Assembly: GCA_038141425.1 (NCBI GenBank)
Contig: JAYQIC010000011.1
Location: forward strand, 310,001 to 374,000
Source: UBA7985 sp038141425
GTDB lineage: Bacteria; Pseudomonadota; Alphaproteobacteria; UBA7985
Length of the DNA: 64,000 nt
Direction of reading: 5' to 3'
A program made the position numbers and the translations under genes. Shown here piece by piece: positions 47,928-56,423 of the stretch; position 1 is the stretch's first letter, and each line of letters opens with the position of its first letter. The notes beneath the pieces were generated by a model. It was not told the origin of the DNA and ran no database searches. It saw only the letters and a list, made by a program, of their open reading frames with translations.

Positions 47928-48592
47928 CCATGACCTCCGCAGGACAGGATCATTCCCACGATCACGATCACGATCACGACCACGACCATGATCACGACCA
48001 TGATCACAGCGCGATCGAGGCCGAGGATACATCGAATTCGGACACCGCACTGCTGGCAGACGCGCTCCGGCTGGTGCTGATCGAGAAGGGTATTTTCACG
48101 GCGGCTGACGTACAGGCGCAGCTCGACCTGATGGAAACCCGCTCGGACCGCAACGGGGCGCGGTTGGTCGCCCGCGCGTGGCAGGATCCGGCGTTCAAGG
48201 CGGCGCTGCTCGAAGACGGGGCCAAGGCGGCGCTGGATGCTGGTTTCGATATGAAGGGCACGCCGCTGGTGGTGCTGGAGAACACCGACGCGGTGCACAA
48301 CGTCGTCGTCTGCACCCTCTGTTCCTGCTACCCCGTGACCCTGCTGGGCCCATCGCCGGAGTGGTACAAGTCCAAGGCCTACCGCGGCCGTGTGGTGCGG
48401 GATCCGCGCTCGGTGCTCGACGAATTCGGGACGTCGATCGGTGCTGACCGTGAAGTGCGGGTGCACGATTCCACCGCCGACATGCGCTATATGATCCTGC
48501 CGAAGCGGCCGGCGGGCACGGATGATCTGTCCGAAGCCGCGCTGGCGGATATCGTCACCCGCAACGGCCTGATCGGCGTTGCCGAAGTCTGA
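47924..48592 (+). CDS. Cobalt-type nitrile hydratase alpha / thiocyanate hydrolase gamma-like subunit
   Basis: 222 aa catalytic subunit. The metal site is VCTLCSCY (Cys130, Cys133, Cys135), and Thr after the first Cys marks the cobalt type (iron enzymes have VCSLCSC). The flanks SDRNGARLVARAWQDPAFKA, NTDAVHNVV and PSPEWYKSKAYRGRVVRDPRSVL fit the family. Residues 9-28 are an Asp/His repeat with ten His, unusual for this subunit and possibly a metal-holding tail. It hydrates nitriles to amides or hydrolyses thiocyanate; the substrate is not decided by sequence. No separate activator gene is adjacent. Confidence 0.9.
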   Translation: MTMTSAGQDHSHDHDHDHDHDHDHDHDHSAIEAEDTSNSDTALLADALRLVLIEKGIFTAADVQAQLDLMETRSDRNGARLVARAWQDPAFKAALLEDGAKAALDAGFDMKGTPLVVLENTDAVHNVVVCTLCSCYPVTLLGPSPEWYKSKAYRGRVVRDPRSVLDEFGTSIGADREVRVHDSTADMRYMILPKRPAGTDDLSEAALADIVTRNGLIGVAEV

Positions 48593-48635
48593 GACTGCGG
48601 TATCGCGGGGTGTGCGGGCGGGGGCGACCTGCGCC

Positions 48636-49121
48636 CTAGCCGTCGAGCAGGACCTCGCCCTCGACTTCAATCGCGAAACCCATGGGCAGGGCCGCGACGC
48701 CGATGGCCGAGCGCGCGTGCCGGCCCACGTCCGGCCCGAAGGCTTCGAGGATCAGATCGCTGAAGCCGTTGACCACAAGATGCTGTTCAGTGAACTGCGG
48801 GGTCGAGGCCACCATGCCAAAGACCCGCACCCAGCCGCTGACCCGCGACAGCTCTCCGATTTCGGCCTTGAGGTTGGCCAGCGCAGACAGGGCGATGTCG
48901 CGCGCGGCGTCGTAGCCTTCCTGCGTGGTCATATCGGCGCCGAGCGTGGCGAAGGGGCCATTGATCGCGCCTTCGGCGCTCTGCCGTGGGTGGCCGGAAA
49001 TCAGGGCGCGGTTGCCCCGGACGTTGATGAAGGAAAACGGCAGCTTCATCCCCGGTGCGAGCTTGATGGGGTCGGGCAGTTGCAGGCCCAGGGCGGCGAT
49101 ACGGTCTTCAGGCGTGGTCAT
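48636..49121 (-). CDS. RidA-family protein (YjgF/YER057c/UK114)
   Basis: 161 aa. GNRALISGHPRQSAEGAIN, YDAARDIALSALANLKAEIG, VSGWVRVFGMVAS and the C-terminal HARSAIGVAALPMGFAIEVEGEV are typical of the longer RidA_like subfamily. True RidA deaminates reactive enamines/imines, but this subfamily (about 150 aa) is functionally diverse and may lack the catalytic Arg position. It is convergent with the hydratase operon, with a 43-bp gap. Confidence 0.85.
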   Translation of the reverse strand: MTTPEDRIAALGLQLPDPIKLAPGMKLPFSFINVRGNRALISGHPRQSAEGAINGPFATLGADMTTQEGYDAARDIALSALANLKAEIGELSRVSGWVRVFGMVASTPQFTEQHLVVNGFSDLILEAFGPDVGRHARSAIGVAALPMGFAIEVEGEVLLDG

Positions 49122-49237
49122 GGTGGCGATACCCCAATGCTAAAGGTGGCGGGACGAGTTGCACCGAGGCTAACCGCGCCACCGGGTTCGTCAAGCATCC
49201 TGAGGCTGCGCCTGACGCCAGCGTTCAGGCGGCCTGC

Positions 49238-49648
49238 TCAGGCGAAGCGCTCGCCACGGACGAAGCCCACGCGGGTGGTGGGGAAGTACTGCAGCGGGAC
49301 GCCGAGATCGTTGATTTTGTCGATCACCGCCTGCGAGACGGTGCCGTAGATTTCGATGGTGAAACTCTCGGCAAGGTCGGCATGCCTGCCCACGTAGTCG
49401 ACGACCGGCGGGTTATCGGCGTGGAACAGGAAATCGTCGCTCCGCCGGTATACTTCCGACCAGACCAGCTTGTGCGGGTCGGTGCTGTCCTGATCGAAGT
49501 TGTGGAACAACATGCCCGGCTCGCTGGCCTCGACTTCGGCGTCGACACCGGCCGCGAGATCGAGGTAGGCGTCGAGCTTGCCGGGGCTGACCGTGATGCG
49601 GGCGAGCAGGATAAAGGGGTTGGTGCCGTCAGAGACTGTTGCTGACAT
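49238..49648 (-). CDS. Antibiotic biosynthesis monooxygenase (ABM)-fold protein
   Basis: 136 aa. NPFILLARITVSPGKLDAYLDLAAGVDAEVEASEPGML opens a dimeric alpha/beta barrel, with SEVYRRSDDFLFHADNPPV typical of YgiN-like quinol monooxygenases, and a C-terminal beta segment around YFPTTRVGFVRG. The function is unknown. On the same strand as the MFS transporter gene upstream (36-bp gap), so possibly co-transcribed. Confidence 0.8.
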   Translation of the reverse strand: MSATVSDGTNPFILLARITVSPGKLDAYLDLAAGVDAEVEASEPGMLFHNFDQDSTDPHKLVWSEVYRRSDDFLFHADNPPVVDYVGRHADLAESFTIEIYGTVSQAVIDKINDLGVPLQYFPTTRVGFVRGERFA

Positions 49649-49684
49649 AGTTCATTTCCTCGGTGTGGTTCGTTAGTCGGGGGG

Positions 49685-50872
49685 TCAGGCTGGCTGGCTC
49701 GGGTCATTGCCGCCGCCACTGCTTTCGTTCACTGAACCTCCGGTATTCAGCTTGCTCGACATCATCAGCGCGGCGGCGATGATGGCCCAGGCAATGCCGA
49801 GGATGATCATGCAGGCGGTGATCGATACGGACTTTGCGATGAAGCCGATGATCGGCGGGCCGAACAGAAAGCCGGCGAAGGCGAGCAGGTTGACGTCGTT
49901 GACCGCAGCGATCGCGTTATCGGTCTCCTCGCGCGCTGCCACCCCGAACAGCACCGGGATGAAGTTGGCGGTGAAGAAGCCGAAGAAGCCGAAGCCGACA
50001 ACGATCAGGTAGGGGTTCCCCAGCACGGCCGTTACCAGAAAGATCACGCATCCGAGGATCATGCCCCAGCCCGCGACCAGCACTTCGCCGAAGCGGTTGA
50101 TCAGGGCTTCGCCGTACAGACGGGAGACGATTTCAGCAACGTTGAAGGCCATGATGCCGGTCCCGCCGAGCGCGATCGCCAGCCCGAGATCCCGGGTCAG
50201 CCACAGCGCCGACCAGTCGAGGATGATCGAAATGGTCGCCATCGACAGGGCGGCCAACCCACCAAGGAACAGCACCAGTCCCGAGGGCAGGCGGAAGCCG
50301 GGACTCTCGATCGGGTCAAAGGTGACGGTGCGGAACGGCACGAAAAAGATGAACAGGCCGACGAGGATGGTGAGCACGAACAGGCCGCCGAACACGAAGG
50401 CCGGGGGCATGGCCAGTGCCTGGCTGATCATGCCGATGACCAGTCCCGACAGCGAGCCCGCGGAGAATGAGGCCCAGTGCAGCGGCTGCAGGCGACGCCC
50501 GGAGCGGTTCTCGGCTTGCGTAATCACCGCCAGCGTCGAAGGCTGAATCACCCCGAAGGCGAGGCTGAGCGGGGCGGCGAGTACGATGAACAGCGTGGTA
50601 TTCGGCGCGAACACCCAGATGATCAGCGCAAAGGCGAAGACCACGACCGCCAGCCCGGTAATCCTCGGCCCGAAGCGGGGCAGCAGCACGTGACTGACGA
50701 ACAGCATGGAGGCGAGGCTGAAGATCCCGAACATCAGCAGGGCAAAGCCGAACATGTCGTACTCGATGCCGAGCAGGTCGACCTTCCACGGGATGTAGGA
50801 CAACCAGCATCCATAGCTGACTAGACAGATGATGACCGCGAGGCGGCTTCCCCAAATCATACGATCGACCAC
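49685..50872 (-). CDS. Major facilitator superfamily (MFS) transporter
   Basis: About 395 aa from a GTG at 50872, chosen because AGGGAG lies a suitable distance upstream; an ATG at 50860 is the alternative. The frame stays open far upstream but lacks family sequence there. Twelve hydrophobic segments are visible, with APLSLAFGVIQPSTLAVITQAENRSGRRLQPLHWASFSAGSLSG in the first half and LGGTGIMAFNVAEIVSRLYGE in the second. Polar Gly/Ser-rich C-terminal tail. The substrate is unknown. Confidence 0.82.
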   Translation of the reverse strand: MVDRMIWGSRLAVIICLVSYGCWLSYIPWKVDLLGIEYDMFGFALLMFGIFSLASMLFVSHVLLPRFGPRITGLAVVVFAFALIIWVFAPNTTLFIVLAAPLSLAFGVIQPSTLAVITQAENRSGRRLQPLHWASFSAGSLSGLVIGMISQALAMPPAFVFGGLFVLTILVGLFIFFVPFRTVTFDPIESPGFRLPSGLVLFLGGLAALSMATISIILDWSALWLTRDLGLAIALGGTGIMAFNVAEIVSRLYGEALINRFGEVLVAGWGMILGCVIFLVTAVLGNPYLIVVGFGFFGFFTANFIPVLFGVAAREETDNAIAAVNDVNLLAFAGFLFGPPIIGFIAKSVSITACMIILGIAWAIIAAALMMSSKLNTGGSVNESSGGGNDPSQPA

Positions 50873-51097
50873 GGGTTTTCTCCCTGTTTGCCTTTTATTC
50901 CGGGCCGTCGCCCGGTGTCCGAACCAAACACACTGTGGGCGAAATGCTAAGGCGAAAACCATGGAGATGAGACGGGTGACGATGGATTGATAGAACCGGG
51001 TCTTTGCGAGGCAGGTGTCTCGAGGTTCCGGGCTGTTTTTGCCCAATCGGCAGGCAGACCCGTGTCGCTGCCCGGCCTCTGGCTGCGCCCGGATGCT

Positions 51098-51181
51098 GTC
51101 GCGTCGGCCGGGGTTCCGGCTGTCGAGCGGGCCGGGGTTCCGGCTGTCGTGCCGGCCGGGGTTCCGGCTGTCATTCCGGCC
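51098..51181. repeat. 24-bp tandem repeat in the MFS-GFA intergenic region
   Basis: Three full units and one half unit of a 24-bp sequence (core GCCGGGGTTCCGGCTGTC) run head to tail at 51098-51121, 51122-51145, 51146-51169 and 51170-51181, differing mainly in four or five bases of one segment. The rest of 50873-51265, a 393-bp divergent region between two genes, holds no gene that I can support. Confidence 0.85.
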
Positions 51182-51265
51182 GTGGCACGGGGCGGCTTTT
51201 ATTCCGCTTTTACTTTTCCGAGGATCAAAGGCAGACTCAGGGCCTGATTTACGGGAGAAAACGCC

Positions 51266-51733
51266 ATGAGCGAACGACAGGGTGGCTGCTCGTGCAAGGC
51301 CACGCGCTACAGGTTGACCGAGGAGCCGATGTTTACCCACGTTTGTCACTGCAGCATCTGCAAGCGGCACACGGGCACGGCCTTTGTCACCCACATCTTT
51401 ATTGAGCGCGCGCATCTCGAGGTGACCGAGGGTCGGGTGGAGGCCTACGCCGGGCAGACCGGCAGTGGCGCTGAGCACTGGGTCTACCGCTGTCCCGATT
51501 GCCTGTCGGCGCTCTACAGCCACTACGCTGGCAACGACCAGATTGCGCTGGTCAAGGGCGGGACGCTCGACGACCCGGCGTCATTGCCGCCCGGCGCGCA
51601 CCTGTGGGTTGAGAGCAAGGTACCGTGGATCGAGATTCCGGATGGCGTGCCGGCCTTTGACCAGAACTATGTTGCCGCCGAGGTCTGGCCCGCTGCCTCC
51701 ATGGAGCGGCGGCGCAAGGCAGGCTGGGGCTGA
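51266..51733 (+). CDS. GFA-family (glutathione-dependent formaldehyde-activating-like) zinc protein
   Basis: 155 aa. The Zn-binding pattern of GFA proteins is clear: GGCSCKATRYRL, FTHVCHCSICKRHTG and VYRCPDCLSALYSH, with HLWVESKVPWIEIPDGVPAFDQN in the C-terminal part. The original member adds glutathione to formaldehyde, but most paralogues have unknown roles. GGAGAAAACGCC precedes the ATG. The 24-bp tandem repeat lies in its 5' region. Confidence 0.88.
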   Translation: MSERQGGCSCKATRYRLTEEPMFTHVCHCSICKRHTGTAFVTHIFIERAHLEVTEGRVEAYAGQTGSGAEHWVYRCPDCLSALYSHYAGNDQIALVKGGTLDDPASLPPGAHLWVESKVPWIEIPDGVPAFDQNYVAAEVWPAASMERRRKAGWG

Positions 51734-51842
51734 TCCGCGCGCTGTCTTCGGCCTGATTGCTGTGGCGGCTTGTTTCCCGTTTTCTTGAGGCCCTTTCGCT
51801 CGCTTTCGCCTGTTTTCACTGAACTGCAACCCGGACCCTGAC

Positions 51843-53320
51843 ATGGATCAACTTGCCCTCGCCGAAGCTTTCTTTTCCGCCCGGCGCACCAAAGACACCT
51901 TGCCGCTGATCGCCCTGCCCGCCGACCCGGATCGCGCATGGTTGCGCGGTCTGCCGGAGCGGCACGCGCGCTGGCTCCGCAGTCAGGGTGCTGATCTTGA
52001 CGGAGCCGGGCTGGTGCTTCCGTTCCCGGCGAGGATGGCAGCCTCGAAGCGGTGTATTTCTCCCCGACCAGTCACGCCGGAGACAGCTGGCGGCTTGCGC
52101 ATCTGCCCGCCAAGCTGCCGCCGGGTCGTTACGCGCTCGAGGATGAGGCGGGTCTGAGCCGAGGGGCGGCGACACAGGCCTGTTTCGGATGGGCGCTGAG
52201 CCAGTGCCCCGACCGGCGGTATAAATCTGACGGCGCTGATCAAGGCGGCCGCGGCAGGTCGCCGGGCAACGGCGCCGCAGGCGGAGGCGCCGGCCGTGCT
52301 GGTCTGGCCCAAGGCAGCCGATCGGGGGAGGTCTCGGCCTGGCTCGAAGGGGTGGTCATGGCCCGACGGCTGGTCAACACACCTGCTGAAGACATGGGGC
52401 CGGCGGCGCTGGCCGAGGCGGCGCAGGCGCTGGCGGAACGGCATGGGGGCCGGTTCGAGCAGGTGGTCGGCGATGCCATGCTCGCGGAAGGTTTTCCGGC
52501 GGCCCACGCGGTTGGCCGGGGGCGACACCGGCACGGGCGCCGCGGATTCTGACCCTGCGGTTCAGGGGTTCGCGATCGCGGCGCCGACGGTGGCGCTGGT
52601 GGGAAAGGGCGTGGTGTTTGACACGGGTGGATTGGATATCAAGCCGCGTTCGTCCATGCGGAATATGAAGAAGGATATGGGCGGCGCGGCCGTGGCGCTG
52701 GGGCTGGCGAGGACGCTGCTGGCGCTGGGGGTGGACCTCAACCTGCTGGTGGTGATCGGCGCGGTGGAGAATGCGGTGTCAGCGGGGTCTTTCCGCCCGG
52801 GAGACGTGCTGCAGACGCGCAAGGGGCTGACGGTGGAGGTGGGGACACGGACGCGGAAGGGACGGCTGGTGCTCGCCGACTGCCTGACCTATGCGGGCGA
52901 GCAGGATCCGGACCTGATCCTCGATTTTGCCACCCTGACCGGGTCGGCGCGGGTGGCACTGGGGCCGGACCTGCCGCCGGTGATGGCGCGGGACAATGGT
53001 CTGTCGACGGCTATGGCGCAGGCCGGGCACGAGGCCGGAGACCCGCTTTGGCCCATGCCGCTGTACCTGCCCTACGCCCAGCACCTGCGCAGCGCCATCG
53101 CGGATCTTTGCAACATCACCGAGGGTTTTGGCTTTGCGGGATCGATTACGGCAGGGCTGTTTCTGGAGAAATTCGTGCCGAAGGGAACGGCTTGGGCGCA
53201 CTTTGACCTGTTTTGCTGGAACCCTTCAAGCCGCCCAGGCCGACCGGCGGGGGAGAGGCGCACGCGCTGCGGGCGATGGCTGGTTTTCTCAGGACGTGGA
53301 AGCCCGACCGGCGGTCGTAG
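51843..53320 (+). CDS. Leucyl aminopeptidase, M17 family (frameshifted)
   Basis: Dizinc cytosolic aminopeptidase, about 492 aa. The first frame from ATG 51843 breaks near 52025. The second carries VYFSPTSHAGDSWRLAHLPA and MARRLVNTPAEDMGPAALAEAA to near 52520. The third contains VGKGVVFDTGGLDIKPRSSMRNMKKDMGGAA (catalytic Lys, Asp), then LADCLTYAGEQDPDLILDFATLTGSARVALG, and FEGFGFAGSITAGLFLEKFV-like sequence. The expected DTDAEG zinc motif is present but one frame off around 52845-52855, between two cancelling indels. The last frame ends HALRAMAGFLRTWKPDRRS at 53320. Confidence 0.88.
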
Positions 53321-53334
53321 AGCGTTTCAATTGA

Positions 53335-53789
53335 TTGCGCGACGCTTGGCCCCGCCGCGCGAAGCGCGGTCGGGGACAAGTCGGCGCAACTTCCTTCCGC
53401 TGACACACAACACGCTCAAGGGCGCAGCCGTTTTGAGCGCAAAGGTAAAGTTGCGTGCTCGATTTGACGCCGCTTCGCGGCTTACAAATCTCCCCCGCGC
53501 AGTTAAACAGACAGGCCGCACTTCGCCCGGCCTGACGTCTTTCCGCATTTTCTCTGAAAATGTGCGTGGGAGGGCCGAAGGCCGCGAAGCGGCCAAGGCC
53601 CGAGCGCGCCACCTCTCCATTCACACTCAAGACGCGGAGTTTATCCTGAGCCTGCAGAAGGACTTCAAGTATTGTTGGCGTGAGGAGCACCAACGCGCTC
53701 AAAGCCGAAGGCGTGTTGAGCGCAAAGCAAAGAATTGCGCGGCGCTTGACCCCGCCGCGCGAAGCGCGGTCGGGGGCAAGTCGGCGCAA
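53335..53789. repeat. Intergenic palindromic repeat cluster E
   Basis: Mostly inverse orientation: hairpin 1 (53335-53389), GCTCAA/TTGAGCGC motifs (about 53409-53445), then a composite of hairpin 3 (53451-53502), hairpin 2 (about 53507-53540) and hairpin 4 (53564-53612). A CTGAGC-type unit (about 53625-53665), more GCTCAA/TTGAGCGC motifs (about 53693-53727) and a second hairpin 1 (53735-53789) follow, ending 5 bp from the ghrA stop codon. It separates convergent genes. No gene in 53321-53794. Confidence 0.85.
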
Positions 53790-53794
53790 CCCGT

Positions 53795-54725
53795 TCAGTA
53801 TCCGTGATCCATGCTCACCAGATTGCTCAGCGGCAGCCCGCGGCGGAGTTCGTCGATCGCATCCGCGACGGCAAAAATCGCCGTCTCCGGCGCTGTGACC
53901 GCCGCAACGTGCGGGGTGATGAACACCCGCGGGTGGTCCCACAGCGGATGCTCTGTCGGCAGAGGCTCTTCGCGGAACACGTCCAGCACAGCCACCTCGA
54001 CCCGGCCTCGGTCCAGCGCCGCCAGCAGGTCTTCCTCGACCATATGACCGCCCCGACCCGCATTGATCACCGCGGCGCCCTGCGGCAGCCGGTTGAAGGT
54101 ACCCCGGCCGAGGATCCCTTCAGTGTCGGGGGTCAAAGGCAGCAGGCAAATCAGCACTTCCGAGCGGTTGAGGAACTTCTCCAGCCCGTCGATGCCGTGG
54201 AAGGTCTCCACACCATCCAGCTGCTTGGGCGAGCGCGACCAGCCCATGACGTTGTAGCCCATGCCGATCAGCGCGCTGGCGCAGGCCTGTCCGAGCACCC
54301 CGATGCCCATGATCCCCACCTTTTGGTCGGTCGCCAGCCGCACCTCCTCTTCTTGCCAGACCCGGTTGGCCTGATGCGCGAAGGTCCGGTGCATCCGGCG
54401 GGTACAGAGCAGGGTCGCCATGACGACGTACTCGATCATGCCCTGGGTCAGGCCCCGGGTCGACCATCCGCACCAGCGGCACGTCGCGCGGATAGCTCGG
54501 GTCGCGCAGGATGTGATCCACCCCCGCCCCGGTGGAGATCACCAGCCGCAGATTTTCCAGGGAGGCGAGCAGCCCCTGCGGCGGCTCCCAGACCAGCGCA
54601 ACGTCGACCTCTGCGGGATCACCGACAAAGGGAAAGGTCACCACCTCCAGCCCGGGGACGCGGTTGTGCAAAGCGTTCTTCCAGCGCTCGATCAGATGGC
54701 GTTCGTTCTTGAGCAGCAGCTTCAT
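53795..54725 (-). CDS. ghrA: Glyoxylate/hydroxypyruvate reductase A (frameshifted)
   Basis: NADPH-dependent 2-hydroxyacid dehydrogenase reducing glyoxylate or hydroxypyruvate. The N-terminal frame starts MKLLLKNERHLIERWKNALH and includes LVWEPPQGLLASLENLRLVISTGAGVDHIL. Near 54455, in a G/C run, the frame changes and LTQGMIEYVVMATLLCTRRM continues with KVGIMGIGVLGQACASALIGMGY (Rossmann), INAGRGGHMVEEDLLAALDRG and HPLWDHPRVFITPHVAAVT with the catalytic Arg and His. Stop at 53795, right beside repeat cluster E. Intact about 309 aa. Confidence 0.9.
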
Positions 54726-54797
54726 GCTTGTGCCTCTCCCTATGCCGTTGAGTGGCTCCGACCGGTTCGCAGGAACCGCGCCACGACGTCTGAGAGA

Positions 54798-56423
54798 CTA
54801 TTGGCGGACCGCTGCCGCCTCGTCCACCGCCAATTCGGTCGCCGCCCGCAACAGAGCGCGGGTGTAGGGCCTCACGGGGATCGGCAAACAGCCCTTCGGT
54901 GTCGCCGCTCTCCACCACCTTGCCGTCGCGCATCACCAGGATCCGGTGTGACATGGCCCGCACCACCTTCAGGTCGTGGGAGATGAACAGGTAAGCCAGC
55001 CCCAGCCGGGCCTGCAGGTCGCGGAGCAGGTCGACCAGCTGCGCCTGCACGGTCATGTCCAGCGCCGAGGTCGGATCGTCGAGAATGATCAGCCGGGGTT
55101 CGAGGATCAGGGCGCCGGCGACGGCCACACGCTGGCGTTGCCCCCGCTGAATTCGTGCGGGAAGCGGTGCCGCGCGGCCGGGTCGAGGCCGACCATCTCC
55201 AGCGCGCCGATCACGCGCGCCTCGACGGTGGCGGCGTCGAGCTCGCGCGCGTGCACGCTCAGCCCCTCGCCAACGATCTCGCCGACGGTCATACGCGGCG
55301 ACAGCGAGGAGAACGGGTCCTGGAACACCACCTGCATCTCGCGACGCAGCGGCACGAGGGCGGCCGGGCTGGCGCCCTCGATCGACTGGCCGAGGTAGGT
55401 AATCGGCCCCTGCGCGGACAGCAGCCGCAGCAGCGCCATGCCGAGCGTGGATTTGCCCGAGCCGGACTCGCCGACGATGCCGAGCGTCTCACCCTCGCGG
55501 ATCGACAGGCTTACCCCGTCGACTGCCTTGATGCTGCCGACCTGCGTTTTGAGCACGCCGGCGAGGATCGGGAAATGCACCCGCAGATCGGTGGTCTCGA
55601 TCACCGGCTGCGCCTGCTCGGGCACAGGCGCCGGGGTGCCGCTGGGCTGGCTGTCGATCAGCATGCGGGTATAGGGGTGCTTGGGTGCTTCGAGGATCTC
55701 GCGCGCGGTGCCGGTTTCGACCACGTGGCCCTTTTCCATGACCACGATGTCGTCGGCCATGGCCCCGACCACGTCGAGGTCGTGGGTGATCAGCAGCATG
55801 GCCATGTTCCGCTCGCGCTGCTTCTCGCGCAGCAGTTCGAGGATCTGCGCCTGAATGGTCACGTCCAGCGCGGTCGTCGGTTCATCGGCGATCAGCAGGT
55901 CGGGATCATTGGCCAGCGCCATGGCGATCATCACCCGCTGGCGTTGCCCGCCGCTGAGCTGGTGCGGGTAGGCCCGCGCCTGCCGCTCAGGGTCGGTGAG
56001 GCCGACGTCGGCGAGCAGATCGGGCACCTGCTCCCGCGCGCTGCGCCAGTCGATCCGCTGGTGGGTGACCAGAATTTCTGCCACCTGCCGGTCGATGCGC
56101 TGGACCGGGTTGAGGGAGATTTGGGGCTCCTGAAAGATCATCGAAATTTCGTTGCCGCGAATGCTGCGCAGCGCCTTGGCCGGCGCCTTCAGCAGGTCTT
56201 GCCCCTTCCACAGGATTTCGCTGTCCGGGCTGTGGCCCGCCACGGGGTAGGGCAGCAGCTGCAGCACCGACATGGCCGAAACCGTCTTGCCCGAGCCGGA
56301 CTCACCGACCAGCGCCGTGGTCCGGCCCGGTTCGACCGAAAACGCGATATCCTGCGCGCCGACGAGACGACCATCGGGGGTATCGAAGAAGACGTCGAGG
56401 CGCCGCACCTGCAGCAGGCTCAT
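54798..56423 (-). CDS. yejF: Oligopeptide ABC transporter ATP-binding protein YejF (frameshifted)
   Basis: Tandem ATPase of the YejABEF importer, 541 aa if intact. NBD1: Walker A LVGESGSGKTVSAMS, signature LSGGQRQRVMIAMALANDPDLLIADEPTTALD. NBD2: GIVGESGSGKSTLGMALLRLL; its signature FSGG…QRQRVAVAGALILEPRLIILDDPTSALD spans a frame change near 55115. A second change near 54868 restores the C-terminus YTRALLRAATELAVDEAAAV, ending at 54798. It overlaps yejE by 4 bp and is last in the yejABEF order. Confidence 0.92.

Noticed and set aside
50873..51523. Long N-terminal extension of the MFS transporter with a DSRNPG repeat
   Set aside because: It is translated from the 24-bp tandem repeat and from the antisense of the GFA gene; a good ribosome site and the first membrane helix place the start at 50872 or 50860.
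18557..53789. CRISPR array from the recurring repeats
   Set aside because: Copies are kilobases apart, palindromic throughout, without regular unique spacers, and no cas genes are present.
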